From Armatimonadota bacterium (GTDB lineage: Bacteria > Armatimonadota > Zipacnadia > JAUWAU01), in assembly GCA_030601885.1 (NCBI GenBank), contig JAUWAU010000036.1:1-64000 (forward strand): DNA of 64,000 nucleotides, given 5' to 3'. A program made the position numbers and the translations under genes. This document shows, piece by piece, positions 16,501 through 24,829 of the stretch (its first letter is position 1; every line of letters begins with the position of its first letter). The notes beneath the pieces were generated by a model that saw only the letters and a program-made list of their open reading frames with translations, searched no databases and had not been told where the DNA came from.

Positions 16501-16773
16501 ATGCCAGAAGCACGAGGTTTCCGTTTCGCCTACTCCTCCGATGCCGACATCCTGGAAATAGGACTGGGCGTTGACGTCCAAACATCCGCGGTTGCACTGG
16601 ACGATCAGACATGCGTTCACGTATCCGTAGAAACGGGCGACGTGGTTGGTTTCACGGTGATGAACTTCGTGGCGCGCTTTCAAGGCGCCACACACGCCGA
16701 GGAGCTGCCTTTTTCGGTCCAGTTTACGCCTAATGACGATGTTCTCAAGGACCTTGTGCTTGGGCTAGCCTGA
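16501..16773 (+). CDS. DUF2283-family small protein
   Basis: A 90-aa protein starting MPEARGFRFAYSSDADILEI. The F-x-YSSDADILEI start followed by SVETGDVVGFTVMNF is the DUF2283 pattern (a short beta-rich protein with Y-x-x-x-AD-x-L-x-I near the N-terminus). Members commonly sit directly downstream of a small DUF4258-type nuclease-like gene, as here, and are suspected antitoxins. AAAGGAG lies about 10 nt upstream of the ATG, inside the end of the previous gene. A rho-independent terminator follows 35 bp after the stop, closing the unit. The toxin-antitoxin role is inference from context. Confidence 0.72.
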   Translation: MPEARGFRFAYSSDADILEIGLGVDVQTSAVALDDQTCVHVSVETGDVVGFTVMNFVARFQGATHAEELPFSVQFTPNDDVLKDLVLGLA

Positions 16774-16807
16774 CGCAGCGAACCACCCATCCGCTTGGAG
16801 CCCTCGC

Positions 16808-16841
16808 GCCTCTCCCGCACCGGGAGGGGCTTTCGTTTCTT
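16808..16841 (+). terminator. rho-independent terminator after DUF2283 gene
   Basis: GCCTCTCCC (16808-16816), loop GCACC, GGGAGGGGC (16822-16830): a 9-bp stem with one G-U pair, followed at once by TTTCGTTTCTT. It sits 35 bp after the DUF2283 stop. Confidence 0.8.
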
Positions 16842-17130
16842 GCCCCGGCGATGAGGGCTATCGAGACAGAAGGCGAGGGTGGCAGCGCGACCCCCGAGCG
16901 CACGAGCGAATCCGGGGCACAAGACCGGGGGAACCAGGAGCCGGGGGATGCCGTACACGATCCCTCGCTTGTCGCGCCGAAGCAGCTTCGCGCGGCTCCC
17001 ACGTGCCCAAGCTAGACCACAGACACGCAAGGCGACCCACCCCGGCGCGCGTCATTTGGAGGCCGCCCACCCCGTGCCGACGAAGACCCCCTCTACATCC
17101 ACCAGCAACCACCAACGAGGTGCGCCACCA

Positions 17131-18504
17131 ATGAACCGCCGCAGCTTCCTCGGACTGACAGGCGCCAGCGTGGCCTCACTCGCGGCCGCCAAGGACGCAT
17201 CTGCCGCCGACCGCCAGAATCGACCCAACTTCATCCTCGTCTTCGCCGACGACCTCGGCTACGGGGATCTCAGTTGCTACGGCCATCCGACCATCAGAAC
17301 GCCGAACCTCGACCGTATGGCCCAGGAGGGCATGCGCCTGACGTCGTTCTATGCGGCGGCATCCGTCTGCAGCCCCTCACGCGCCGGACTGCTGACCGGC
17401 CGCTATCCCGTGCGCTGCGGCCAGCCCGGCAACCTCGGCCCGGGATCAACCGGCGGCCTGCCGCTCTCCGAGGTCATCCTCCCCGCCGCGCTCAAGCCAC
17501 TCGGCTACCGGACCATGGCCATCGGCAAATGGCACCTGGGCCACACGCCCGACTACGTGCCCACCGCCCGCGGCTTCGACTCCTTCTACGGCCTCCCGTA
17601 CAGCAACGACATGATCCCGCCATGGGTGAAGACCGACAGGCCGCTGCACCTCTACCGCGACACCGAATCCATCGAGAGCCCCGTGCAGCAGGAGACCCTC
17701 ACCGAGCGCTACACGGAGGAGGCCGTCAAGTTCATCCGCCGCAGCAGGGGCAGCCGGTTTTTCCTCTACCTCCCGCACAGCATGCCCCATCTGCCCGTCA
17801 GCACCTCGAGGCGCTTCCGCGGCAGGTCCCGCGCCGGCCTCTACGGCGACGTCATCGAGACCCTCGACTGGAGCATGGGCCGTATCCTCGCGACGCTGAA
17901 GCAGGAGCACCTCGACCGGCGCACCATGGTCATCTTCACCAGCGACAACGGCCCGTGGCTCAACCTCCCCGCCCGCATGCTGCAGCAGGGCAACGAGCGC
18001 TGGCATGCGGGCTCGAAGGGGCTGCTCCGCGGCCACAAGGGCAACACGTACGAGGGCGGCCTGCGCGTCCCCGGCATCGTCCGCTGGCCCGGACGCATCC
18101 CGCCCGGCCAAATCTCGGAGGACATCGCCGCGACGATGGACCTCTACACCACGATCGTCCAGGCCGCCGGCGCGGACCTGCCCGCGGACAGAACGCTCGA
18201 CGGCAAGGACCTCATGCCCTTCCTGGCGGGGAAAGCGCCATCACCGAGGCAGGAGTTCTACTACTTCCGCGGCAGCAACCTCGAGGCGGTTCGCGAGGGC
18301 AAGTGGAAGCTGCGCCTCTCGCGCAGCATGCGCGACGACCTGGAGAAGGACGATCCCCTCACGCCCGAACTCTTCGACCTGGACTTCGATCCCGCCGAGC
18401 AGTACAACCTCGCCGACCGCGAGCCCGACCTCGTTGCGAGGCTCGAGAACAAGCTGCGTGAGTTCGCGGCGGAGCTAAGCGCGAAAGTCGTGGAACCACG
18501 CTGA
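17131..18504 (+). CDS. Tat-exported sulfatase (formylglycine-dependent)
   Basis: A 457-aa sulfatase of family S1. The start MNRRSFLGLTGASVASLAAA is a Tat signal; longer upstream frames lack sense. NFILVFADDLGYGDLSCYG gives the metal Asp pair (about 40-41). CSPSR (Cys80-Arg84) is the formylglycine motif that must be modified by a sulfatase-maturating enzyme. IGKWHLG (K and H) and TSDNGPW complete the active site. The closing ELFDLDFDPAEQYNLADREP is typical. It hydrolyses sulfate esters, probably of a polysaccharide, in the periplasm. The G/R-rich approach to the ATG has a GAGGTG ribosome site. Which carbon position or sugar it attacks cannot be told from the motifs. Confidence 0.93.
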   Translation: MNRRSFLGLTGASVASLAAAKDASAADRQNRPNFILVFADDLGYGDLSCYGHPTIRTPNLDRMAQEGMRLTSFYAAASVCSPSRAGLLTGRYPVRCGQPGNLGPGSTGGLPLSEVILPAALKPLGYRTMAIGKWHLGHTPDYVPTARGFDSFYGLPYSNDMIPPWVKTDRPLHLYRDTESIESPVQQETLTERYTEEAVKFIRRSRGSRFFLYLPHSMPHLPVSTSRRFRGRSRAGLYGDVIETLDWSMGRILATLKQEHLDRRTMVIFTSDNGPWLNLPARMLQQGNERWHAGSKGLLRGHKGNTYEGGLRVPGIVRWPGRIPPGQISEDIAATMDLYTTIVQAAGADLPADRTLDGKDLMPFLAGKAPSPRQEFYYFRGSNLEAVREGKWKLRLSRSMRDDLEKDDPLTPELFDLDFDPAEQYNLADREPDLVARLENKLREFAAELSAKVVEPR

Positions 18505-19028
18505 CCACTGCCTTTGGCCTTCGCCGTCGTCCTTCTTCCTTTGCTTCTACTGTAGCGCGCGGTCTGCGTCCCGCGCCGCCTTTGCCGTTCGCCGTTGTGC
18601 TTTGCTGACCACCGATCACTGACCACTGACAACTGCCGTTAATTGTAGGGCGGGTCCTCCGTGGCCCGCCTGCCTTTGCCGCCAGCTCTAGTGCGCGGCG
18701 ACCGCCCTCCCCTGGCCGAGGTGGCCTACACGGGCTCGAGACGCGACAGCGAAAACACGTGGTTCTTGTGAGGTTGCACTTCTATAGCCAAAGAAATTGT
18801 GTTACAATCGTATGTGATCGCCGACGCGATCATCGCAAGTAGCGAGTACCGAACGCTGTCGCTTCTCCTCGTCGCGGGCGGGCCGGGAGCGCTTGGTAGA
18901 CGCGAATAGCAGGTAACCCGGTGCGGCTCACCAGGGCGTGCTCAACGTCGGCATTCGCCAAGACGACGCCGGGCATAGGCGTGGTCCACGCCCACAGGTA
19001 CGCACGAGGAAGGAAAGGGCACTGACTG
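18505..19028. other. intergenic region with palindromes, low-complexity tract and candidate promoter
   Basis: Two REP-like palindromes (TGTAGCGCGCGG...CCGCGC, about 18551-18580; TTGTAGGGCGGG...CCCGCC, about 18643-18672) flank a decayed run of ACCACTGACCACTGACAAC type (about 18606-18637). From 18780 the base composition drops in GC; TTGTGTTACAATCG holds a -10-like TACAAT near 18812 but without a good -35. No gene is supported. Confidence 0.5.
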
Positions 19029-19292
19029 ATGAAGCTGATGCTCATCCGACGCAAAGACGTAGAGGCCGTGTCGTTCAAATGTCCTAGTGGCTGCGGTCAT
19101 ACTTGGGAAGTGAAGGCGGATGAGGAATGGCGGGATATGCCGTCGTGCCCTATATGCGGTGACGACAGAGCGCTCAGGAAAGGAGCTTGGAGTGTTTACT
19201 CGCGGATTGCCGTGGTGCTGCGGGATCTGGAAGGTCTCACTCTGAGAATCCGCGTCAATGACGCGGAGGCGAAGACGACCGAGCGCTGTTAG
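19029..19292 (+). CDS. small zinc-ribbon protein
   Basis: An 87-aa protein with two zinc knuckles: CPSGCGHTWEV and SCPICGDDRALR (about residues 18-47), i.e. C-x-x-x-C ... C-x-x-C, the pattern of a rubredoxin/zinc-ribbon-like domain. The C-terminal half (SRIAVVLRDLEGLTLRIRVN) is beta-rich. A purine-rich AAAGGG precedes the ATG. It is the first of three same-strand genes with lower GC than their surroundings, followed after 52 bp by an unknown protein and then by a nuclease-like protein. I cannot name a family. DNA, RNA or protein binding through the ribbon is plausible. Confidence 0.65.
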   Translation: MKLMLIRRKDVEAVSFKCPSGCGHTWEVKADEEWRDMPSCPICGDDRALRKGAWSVYSRIAVVLRDLEGLTLRIRVNDAEAKTTERC

Positions 19293-19344
19293 GATCTATC
19301 TCCGCACAGATTGAGACCCGGTGCGTGCCAGGGGGGATCAGAGG

Positions 19345-20187
19345 ATGAGTGACGAAATGTATGGACGTGCGGCCGCCAAGGGCAGCTACGTCGGTTTGGG
19401 GCTGCAATCGGCCCAAGGCGAGTACATGTCACCTGATACCTGGTTGCCCCTGTTGCCTGCGCCATGGGCATGGGCACCTCAGCACTTTCCTAGGCTCATG
19501 CAGGATACTCCCTCTGGTGGCGAGTGGGTGGAGGGCAGCATTCGCGTTCCGTTGGTACCTGGTAGCGTTGTGGCTCTATGGTCGTGGATCCAGGAGCGGG
19601 ACGCCAACAGCCAAGGCAGATTCGCATCGCTCCTTCTGAGCCATGACGGCACCGCCACCAAAATTACCGACTGCAAGGTGCGAAAGGCCAGACTGCGTCT
19701 GCCCAAAGAGGCTGAAGCTGACTGCCTCCTGCACGTCGTGGCACTCTCAATTGGCGGCGACCTAGCAACATCGCCCACCGTGACACGTGCGGCCCCGTAC
19801 AAGCTCAGGATAGTTGAGCGCATGGCGAAAGACAGTCCCGGAGCGACAAGTGACATAGACTGTGACAGCGTCGCCATTGACATTAACGCTATGCTTGAGC
19901 CCCCTGGTGAGGGACTGAAAATAACTCCGAGTCCTCGGCCCCAGAGCCTGGTAAATCTCGCCGGCATCCGCTGTTCGGGCACCATAGCAGGAGAGATCGA
20001 GGGCACGACACTGTACCAGGACTACCGAGGCAGCGCAGACGTCCATTTGAGGGCGACGCTGGTAAGATCGTACGACACCATCACCTTCGGGATGCCCCAT
20101 GTCCTTTGCACAAGGTGCCATAGGGGCCGTATGGAGTTCAAGGCGCTGGGCGGCCCCGACGGAACGCCGCCTATCGAACTCCTGTAG
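19345..20187 (+). CDS. hypothetical protein, middle gene of the nuclease island
   Basis: A 280-aa product starting MSDEMYGRAAAKGSYVGLGL, with GGGGGATCAGAGG before the ATG. It lacks a signal peptide and is mostly beta-strand in appearance (VPLVPGSVVALWSWIQERDA, DCLLHVVALSIGGDLATSPT, ADVHLRATLVRSYDTITFGM). The end carries CTRCHRGRMEF, a possible half zinc knuckle. I recognise no family. Neighbours are a zinc-ribbon protein upstream and a PD-(D/E)XK nuclease-like protein downstream, all on the plus strand, which suggests a shared function such as defence or mobile-element maintenance (inference). Confidence 0.6.
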   Translation: MSDEMYGRAAAKGSYVGLGLQSAQGEYMSPDTWLPLLPAPWAWAPQHFPRLMQDTPSGGEWVEGSIRVPLVPGSVVALWSWIQERDANSQGRFASLLLSHDGTATKITDCKVRKARLRLPKEAEADCLLHVVALSIGGDLATSPTVTRAAPYKLRIVERMAKDSPGATSDIDCDSVAIDINAMLEPPGEGLKITPSPRPQSLVNLAGIRCSGTIAGEIEGTTLYQDYRGSADVHLRATLVRSYDTITFGMPHVLCTRCHRGRMEFKALGGPDGTPPIELL

Positions 20188-20296
20188 TGCTGTACCCGGA
20201 CTGTTGCGGAGCAAGGGCTATAGGCTCGGAAGCCGTCATCTGACTTCTGAAGCATGTCCAGGGCTGCCAAAGCTTGGACAAACAGAGAGACGATCG

Positions 20297-21238
20297 GTGA
20301 ACGCGAACACAAGGTCGGGACAGCTTCATAGGGCGGGGCGAGAATCGAAACACCACAGACGACCGTGGCAGGAGCACGTCGCAGACCTACAGCAGGCGTG
20401 TTCGGAATTGGGTATCTGCCGCGGTCGAGCTCGTGATTTGACCCGACTCCTTACTGAGCTGTTCGAGGAGGGGAAGCGCTCGCGAAACCACATTCTCGCA
20501 CCCAACGAGAGCTTTGAGATCACAGACATCTACCGTTTTTGGCACCCCCACCTGTCTAACTTCCCGAGGCTGAAGCAGGACATTGCAAAGTACCTGGGTT
20601 CAGGACCTGTCGTCGCTGAGGAGGAGCGAACCGGGGGAGCGAGTAACAGGGCGCGAAACCAGGCATTCGTGTACCTGATGGCAGGTTACTTGATCAACGC
20701 CGGCGTTGACGTCATAGCAACTGACGGTATACCGCGCATCGCAGTATCTGAGCCCGGCAGATCGGACATCATCATCGAGTGGAAACAGGAGCGGATCGTC
20801 ATTGAATGCAAGCGGCCGCAAAGCCTTCGCAGCATTCAGTCCTGCTTGAGGGAGGCAGTGAGACAGATCACGGACTCACAACTGCCGGGAATTGTTGCGC
20901 TCGACTGCTCGCGCATTGTTCGTCCAATGTGTCCTGGGGGGAAGCTGCTCGAAAAGCGCTGTCCAGAGTGCGCAGAGAGCTGTGTACAAGAGCGACTCGG
21001 GTATGTCCTGAGCGCCATACGACGCCCGTCTTCCCGACGCGGTGTGCTTGGCATGGTGTTGTTCGCGAGGGTGGCCGCGATGATCGTCAATTGCAGCCGG
21101 ATATTGTCGCCCGGGGGTGAGCCCTACGAATGGACCCGCCCTTACTCCGTTTGCAGCACCACGATTTGGCGTAATGCAGACATCCCTGCCACGCGAGTCG
21201 TTCAAGACATCTGGGAACAGGTGGACGCTGCCAAGTAA
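20297..21238 (+). CDS. PD-(D/E)XK nuclease-like protein
   Basis: From a GTG at 20297 (VNANTRSGQLHRAGRESKHH) a 313-aa protein is read. The core RNQAFVYLMAGYLINAGVDV, then GRSDIIIEWK, then RIVIECKRP shows the restriction-endonuclease fold order: a helix, Asp157 (SDII) on one strand and Glu170-x-Lys172 (IECK) on the next. This is the metal-binding PD-(D/E)XK triad. A Cys-rich segment (CPGGKLLEKRCPECAESC) follows and may bind zinc. An N-terminal helical region (VADLQQACSELGICRG) may bind DNA or a partner. The start is uncertain because the frame is open to 20099 over the end of the previous gene. DNA cleavage is inferred from the triad; it could equally be an inactive structural relative. Confidence 0.68.
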   Translation: MNANTRSGQLHRAGRESKHHRRPWQEHVADLQQACSELGICRGRARDLTRLLTELFEEGKRSRNHILAPNESFEITDIYRFWHPHLSNFPRLKQDIAKYLGSGPVVAEEERTGGASNRARNQAFVYLMAGYLINAGVDVIATDGIPRIAVSEPGRSDIIIEWKQERIVIECKRPQSLRSIQSCLREAVRQITDSQLPGIVALDCSRIVRPMCPGGKLLEKRCPECAESCVQERLGYVLSAIRRPSSRRGVLGMVLFARVAAMIVNCSRILSPGGEPYEWTRPYSVCSTTIWRNADIPATRVVQDIWEQVDAAK

Positions 21239-21349
21239 CTATGGCCCGGCGCGCGCCCTGTCGTAGCGGCTGTGGCACGGACTCCAACGAGAAGAAGGAT
21301 GTCCTGGCATTCCGTGCATTGCGCGGACATTCATGATAGGTATTTGTCG

Positions 21350-21380
21350 AAATTCGGGGGACAGCAAAATTCGGGGGACA
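21350..21380 (+). repeat. direct repeat of AAATTCGGGGGACA
   Basis: Two exact 14-bp copies at 21350-21363 and 21367-21380, separated by GCA. I recall this word flanking REP-associated (Y1) transposase genes in other genomes; here no such gene follows, so it may be the relic of one. It abuts the group II intron remnant. Confidence 0.6.
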
Positions 21381-21389
21381 TTGCAGCCA

Positions 21390-22122
21390 ACAACCTGGCT
21401 GGTCTAGTGGGTGCAAGTCCCACCCTCACAGTCGTCCGGACGGTGAGGTAGTTATACCTCACTCACGGTCTTGGAGACAAGCCGTGGGAAAGCTGAGGAG
21501 TAAACGCCACCCGTGGGGTGGCTAGCAACCTGGCGGGCCGTAGCATGAAGCGAAGACTGCAGCCCCGAAAAGTTCCGTGTCGGTAGCTGCCGAGCGTTTT
21601 GTCCCTACGCGAAGGCCGTTGCGCGCTGGGAAGGGACCGGACCGATGCACCAGCGCGAGCCCCGGGGTAGGGGTCACGGCACGTCAGGAAAGACCAGCAC
21701 AGCAAAGTTGGGAAGGGCCTGTGGTCAGTGGCAAGCCGACCCTGGCCACAAAGACCGGCGCTATAAGCCGACAAAGCGAAGCGCGTCGGAGACTGCAGGT
21801 TCCTCAGATGAGGCCATAGTACTGATGACGAGCGGGTAACTCTGCTCCGAGGAAAGGGCCTCTGGGCCGTGAGGGCGCCCACGCGGTAACAGTCCCCGGG
21901 CACAGAACCGGATACGGGCTGTCAACGAGCGAGGGTGCCTATATCTCTGTCAAACCCGGTGATGTTGGCGCGTATGCTGGTTGGAGCTTAAGCGTCGATG
22001 TCTCAGGGGAAGGGCAGGGAAGGAGATCACGGCTTGAAGCCGTACCGGGGAAATCCCGACGTACGGAATTTTAGAGGGGGAGGAGGAAACGCGGGCTTAG
22101 ACCTGGCGCGCCTCCTCTCTAC
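21390..22122 (+). ncRNA. group II intron remnant without intron-encoded protein
   Basis: The stretch has no reverse-transcriptase frame but shows group II intron landmarks. Near the 5' side is TCTAGTGGGTGCAAGTCCCACC (pairing GGTG..CACC around GCAAGT; read in two parts). Later come GAGGCCATAGTACTGATGA and GCGGGTAACTCTG, words usual before the ORF in bacterial introns. Domain V is at about 22036-22070: AGCCGTACCGGGGAAA then TCCCGACGTACGG, giving a catalytic AGC triad, a six-pair lower stem, a two-base AC bulge and a GAAA-type loop. Domain VI follows (AGGAGG ... CCTCCT, 22081-22116), and the 3' splice site would be near CTCTAC (22122). The 5' end lacks a clear GTGYG and may be truncated. Either an ORF-less intron mobilised in trans or a fossil. 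Confidence 0.65.
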
Positions 22123-22509
22123 TCGGTCCTTCCTTAACTCCTGCCGCGTCCCCAAACCGGCCAGCACGGCGGACTTGCCCCGCCCTACAGCACACTGCCT
22201 CGCGCGGCTCTGTCAACTAACCACTAACCACCGCCCACCGCCCACTGCCTCCACTCCCGCTCCAGCACTATCGTCAGGAACATCTGCCGACCTTTCACGT
22301 GCGTAAACTCCCCCCCGCCCGTTGTGGCCATCCCGACCACGTTTCGTCCCCGAAGCAGAAGCACCTCGGCGGCCTCGACCGGTGTGCACGACTGCCGGGT
22401 GGCGGCCCCAAGCCGCTGACCGTTTGCCTCCCACGAAGGAAGCGCCGAAGCCACCGCCGAAGCTCAGCCGACGGTGATGCTGATCACGATCGGATGCAGG
22501 AGTTATCCT
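22123..22509. other. intergenic region with REP-like palindrome and CCAC-rich tract
   Basis: Holds GGCGGACTTGCCCCGCC followed by CTACAG (22168-22190), a member of the window's palindrome family in inverted orientation. It also holds a CCAC-rich low-complexity run (about 22213-22247). The rest shows frames on both strands but none with a domain or a good start; the minus frame to 22848 is antisense to the amidase gene. Confidence 0.5.
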
Positions 22510-24030
22510 ATGGGAGAACGGGATCAGCCGTGTGCCGCCTGCGTCGTGGGCCCTCTTCCCCGCGCACCCGGCCCCGGGCTGGAAAGGCCGAGCCGCGCGC
22601 TTGGCATAGCCATCGGGCTCATGCTCGCCGTCGCAGCGTTCTCCTCGACACCCTCGGAGGGAGTGGCCGGAGCCATGCCCGAGCCGTCGCAGGAAATGCT
22701 CAAGAATCCCAACTTCACGGAGCTCGACGCATCGGGCGTGCCCGTCGGGTGGGAGTACATGACGCCGAACGAGGCGACTGCCACACGCCTGCAGGTGGTC
22801 CGGGGCCCGGGCGGGACGCGCTGGGGGAAGATGACGATGCGCCATCACGGCGGCTCCTATGGGCTGCTTCGGCAGCGGCTGGAGCCGGTCAGACCTGGTC
22901 GATGGGTCCGTTTCCGGTGCACGGTGCGCGCGGCCAAGGGTGTTGACCCTCGCTACAGCAGCCTGGTGCGGCTCATCTGGTACGACGCGAAGAATCGCAA
23001 GATCGTGCGCGAGTATCTCGATGATACACAGGTGCGCGGTCGCCTCCGCGGCAAAGGTGCTACGGCGACGGGCCGCGGCGTCTCAAAGCTGGACTGGACG
23101 GCCTGCACGCCGGAGCACGCGGAGTACCTGGAGGTGCACCTCATCGGCCGGTGGGCCAAGGGCGGCTGGGTGTCTTTTGGGGAGCTGTCGATGACGCCCG
23201 CCGAGGCGCCGCCGGAGCGGAAGGCGAAGATCGCTGTCGTGCAGCTCAATCCGCAGAGCCCCACGACCCCCGCGAAGAACCGGCGGCTGTTCGCTGAGAA
23301 GGTGGCCGAGGCAGGTAGGCGGGGAGCGGACCTCGTCGTGCTGGGCGAGGGGATCACCGTCGTGGGAACGGGGAAGCGCATGTCGCAGGTGCTCGAGCCG
23401 GTTCCGGGCCCGACCACGCGCATCATGGGGGAGCAGGCGAAGAAGTACGGCCTGTACGTCGTGGTGGGGTTGTACGAGCGCGATGGCGACATGCGCTACA
23501 ACACGGCCGTGCTGGTCGGACGCGACGGTGAGGTGGTCGGCAAGTATCGCAAGGTGCACCTGCCGGAGGGGGAGGCCGATGAGGGCCTCATTCCCGGCAC
23601 GGAGCACCCGGTGTTCGAGACGGACTTTGCGAGGATAGGCATCCAGATCTGCTACGACTACGCGTTCCCGGAGTCGGCGAGGCTGCTGGCCCTCAACGGC
23701 GCGGAGATCATCGTTTGTCCCATCTGGGGGAGCCCGCGGGCGCGGGGCCTCGGCTGGGAGTCCACGGCACGGGCCCGGGCGCTGGAGAACGGCGTGTTCT
23801 TTGCGGCGTCGATCTACGGCCCGAGGCGCAGTCTCATCATGGATCCGGACGGCGACATCCTGGTCGATGCCAACGGCGAGCAGGGCGTCTACATCGCCGA
23901 GATCGACTTGACGCCGGGGCGATACAAAGTGGAGTATGACCAAGACGGCAAGCTCGTGTGGCGGTACTTCAAGCACGTGTACCGGAAGGAGCGGATGCCG
24001 GGGACGTACCGGGGGATCACGAGGTGGTAG
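22510..24030 (+). CDS. exported carbon-nitrogen hydrolase (nitrilase superfamily) with N-terminal beta-domain
   Basis: A 506-aa protein starting MGERDQPCAACVVG, with AGGAG about 8 nt upstream. A hydrophobic segment (ALGIAIGLMLAVAAF) suggests export. Residues about 65-235 look like a carbohydrate-binding-type jelly roll (LKNPNFTELDASGVPVGWEY ... GRWVRFRCTVRA). The catalytic domain then shows the nitrilase triad: Glu in VVLGEGI, Lys in GKYRKVHLP, Cys in IGIQICYDYAFPE. Such enzymes hydrolyse amides, nitriles or N-carbamoyl groups. A binding module fused to an exported nitrilase hints at an N-acetylated or amidated sugar substrate (inference). It ends 19 bp before an amidohydrolase gene on the same strand, so the two likely form an operon. 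Confidence 0.87.
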   Translation: MGERDQPCAACVVGPLPRAPGPGLERPSRALGIAIGLMLAVAAFSSTPSEGVAGAMPEPSQEMLKNPNFTELDASGVPVGWEYMTPNEATATRLQVVRGPGGTRWGKMTMRHHGGSYGLLRQRLEPVRPGRWVRFRCTVRAAKGVDPRYSSLVRLIWYDAKNRKIVREYLDDTQVRGRLRGKGATATGRGVSKLDWTACTPEHAEYLEVHLIGRWAKGGWVSFGELSMTPAEAPPERKAKIAVVQLNPQSPTTPAKNRRLFAEKVAEAGRRGADLVVLGEGITVVGTGKRMSQVLEPVPGPTTRIMGEQAKKYGLYVVVGLYERDGDMRYNTAVLVGRDGEVVGKYRKVHLPEGEADEGLIPGTEHPVFETDFARIGIQICYDYAFPESARLLALNGAEIIVCPIWGSPRARGLGWESTARARALENGVFFAASIYGPRRSLIMDPDGDILVDANGEQGVYIAEIDLTPGRYKVEYDQDGKLVWRYFKHVYRKERMPGTYRGITRW

Positions 24031-24049
24031 GGGACCAAAGGAATGGTTG

Positions 24050-24829
24050 ATGGTTAATCGGCCCGCGGCGTCGCGGAACCGCGAGGCGCGCATCATGGGA
24101 ATCATTGACGTGCACGGACATTTCGGCAAGTGGCCGTTTCCCATTGGCGGCGACCCCGTCGGCAACCTGTTGGAGTTGATGGCGCGCTTTGACATCGAGA
24201 CGGCCATCGTGTCGTCCTCGAAGGCCATCGTGTACGACATGGCCGAGGGCAACGCGGAGCTGGCAGAGGCGCTGCGAGACACGAACGGCCTCCTGGGGTA
24301 TGTGACCACGAATCCGAATTACCTGGCGGCCTCCTGCCGCGAGATGGATACCTACCTGCGCGAGGAGAAGTTCGCCGGGGTGAAGATCCACCCGAGCTAC
24401 TCGCGCTGCGCCGTTGGGACGCCACGGATGTCGGATCTGATCAGCGAGATCGCCCGGCGGTCGCCGACGGTGCTCAAGATCCACACCTTCAGCGCGGCCG
24501 CCGCTGGGGCGATCGGCGCGGAAGCGGCGCGGCATCCGGATCTGCCCATCATTCTCGCCCATGCCGGGGGCGCCGAGTGGCGTGAGACGGCCAAGGTAGC
24601 GCGCGATCACGCCAACGTATACCTGGATTTCTGCTGCGGCCACTCTGACCGCGGCAAGGTGCGGCATGCGATAGAGACCGCCGGGCGGGAGCAGATTCTC
24701 TTCGGCAGCGATTTGGATCTGCTGACGCCCGCCTTCACGCTCGGCATGTTCGAGGGCGCCGAGCTGAGCGACGCCGAAAAGCAGGCCATCTACCATGACA
24801 ACGCCGCGAGGCTCTTCGGCCTCACTTAG
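24050..24829 (+). CDS. amidohydrolase-2 family metal-dependent hydrolase
   Basis: A 260-aa TIM-barrel hydrolase. IIDVHGHFGKWPF holds the first-strand H-x-H metal site, KIHPSY a later strand, ILAHAGG the next His, and ILFGSDLDLL the final Asp: the order found in the amidohydrolase-2 family (PF04909), which hydrolyses lactones or decarboxylates. The start at 24050 has AAGGA 7 nt upstream; an alternative ATG at 24095 gives the tighter MGIIDVHGH start. No signal peptide, so cytoplasmic. It directly follows the nitrilase-like gene and may act on its product (inference). Confidence 0.85.
   Translation: MVNRPAASRNREARIMGIIDVHGHFGKWPFPIGGDPVGNLLELMARFDIETAIVSSSKAIVYDMAEGNAELAEALRDTNGLLGYVTTNPNYLAASCREMDTYLREEKFAGVKIHPSYSRCAVGTPRMSDLISEIARRSPTVLKIHTFSAAAAGAIGAEAARHPDLPIILAHAGGAEWRETAKVARDHANVYLDFCCGHSDRGKVRHAIETAGREQILFGSDLDLLTPAFTLGMFEGAELSDAEKQAIYHDNAARLFGLT

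Noticed and set aside
17274..18461. 395-codon plus-strand frame inside the sulfatase gene
   Set aside because: Arg/Pro/His-rich shadow in another frame of the sulfatase.
22213..22848. 211-codon minus-strand frame before and over the amidase gene
   Set aside because: Its sense partner on the plus strand encodes the nitrilase-like N-terminus; no start context on the minus strand.
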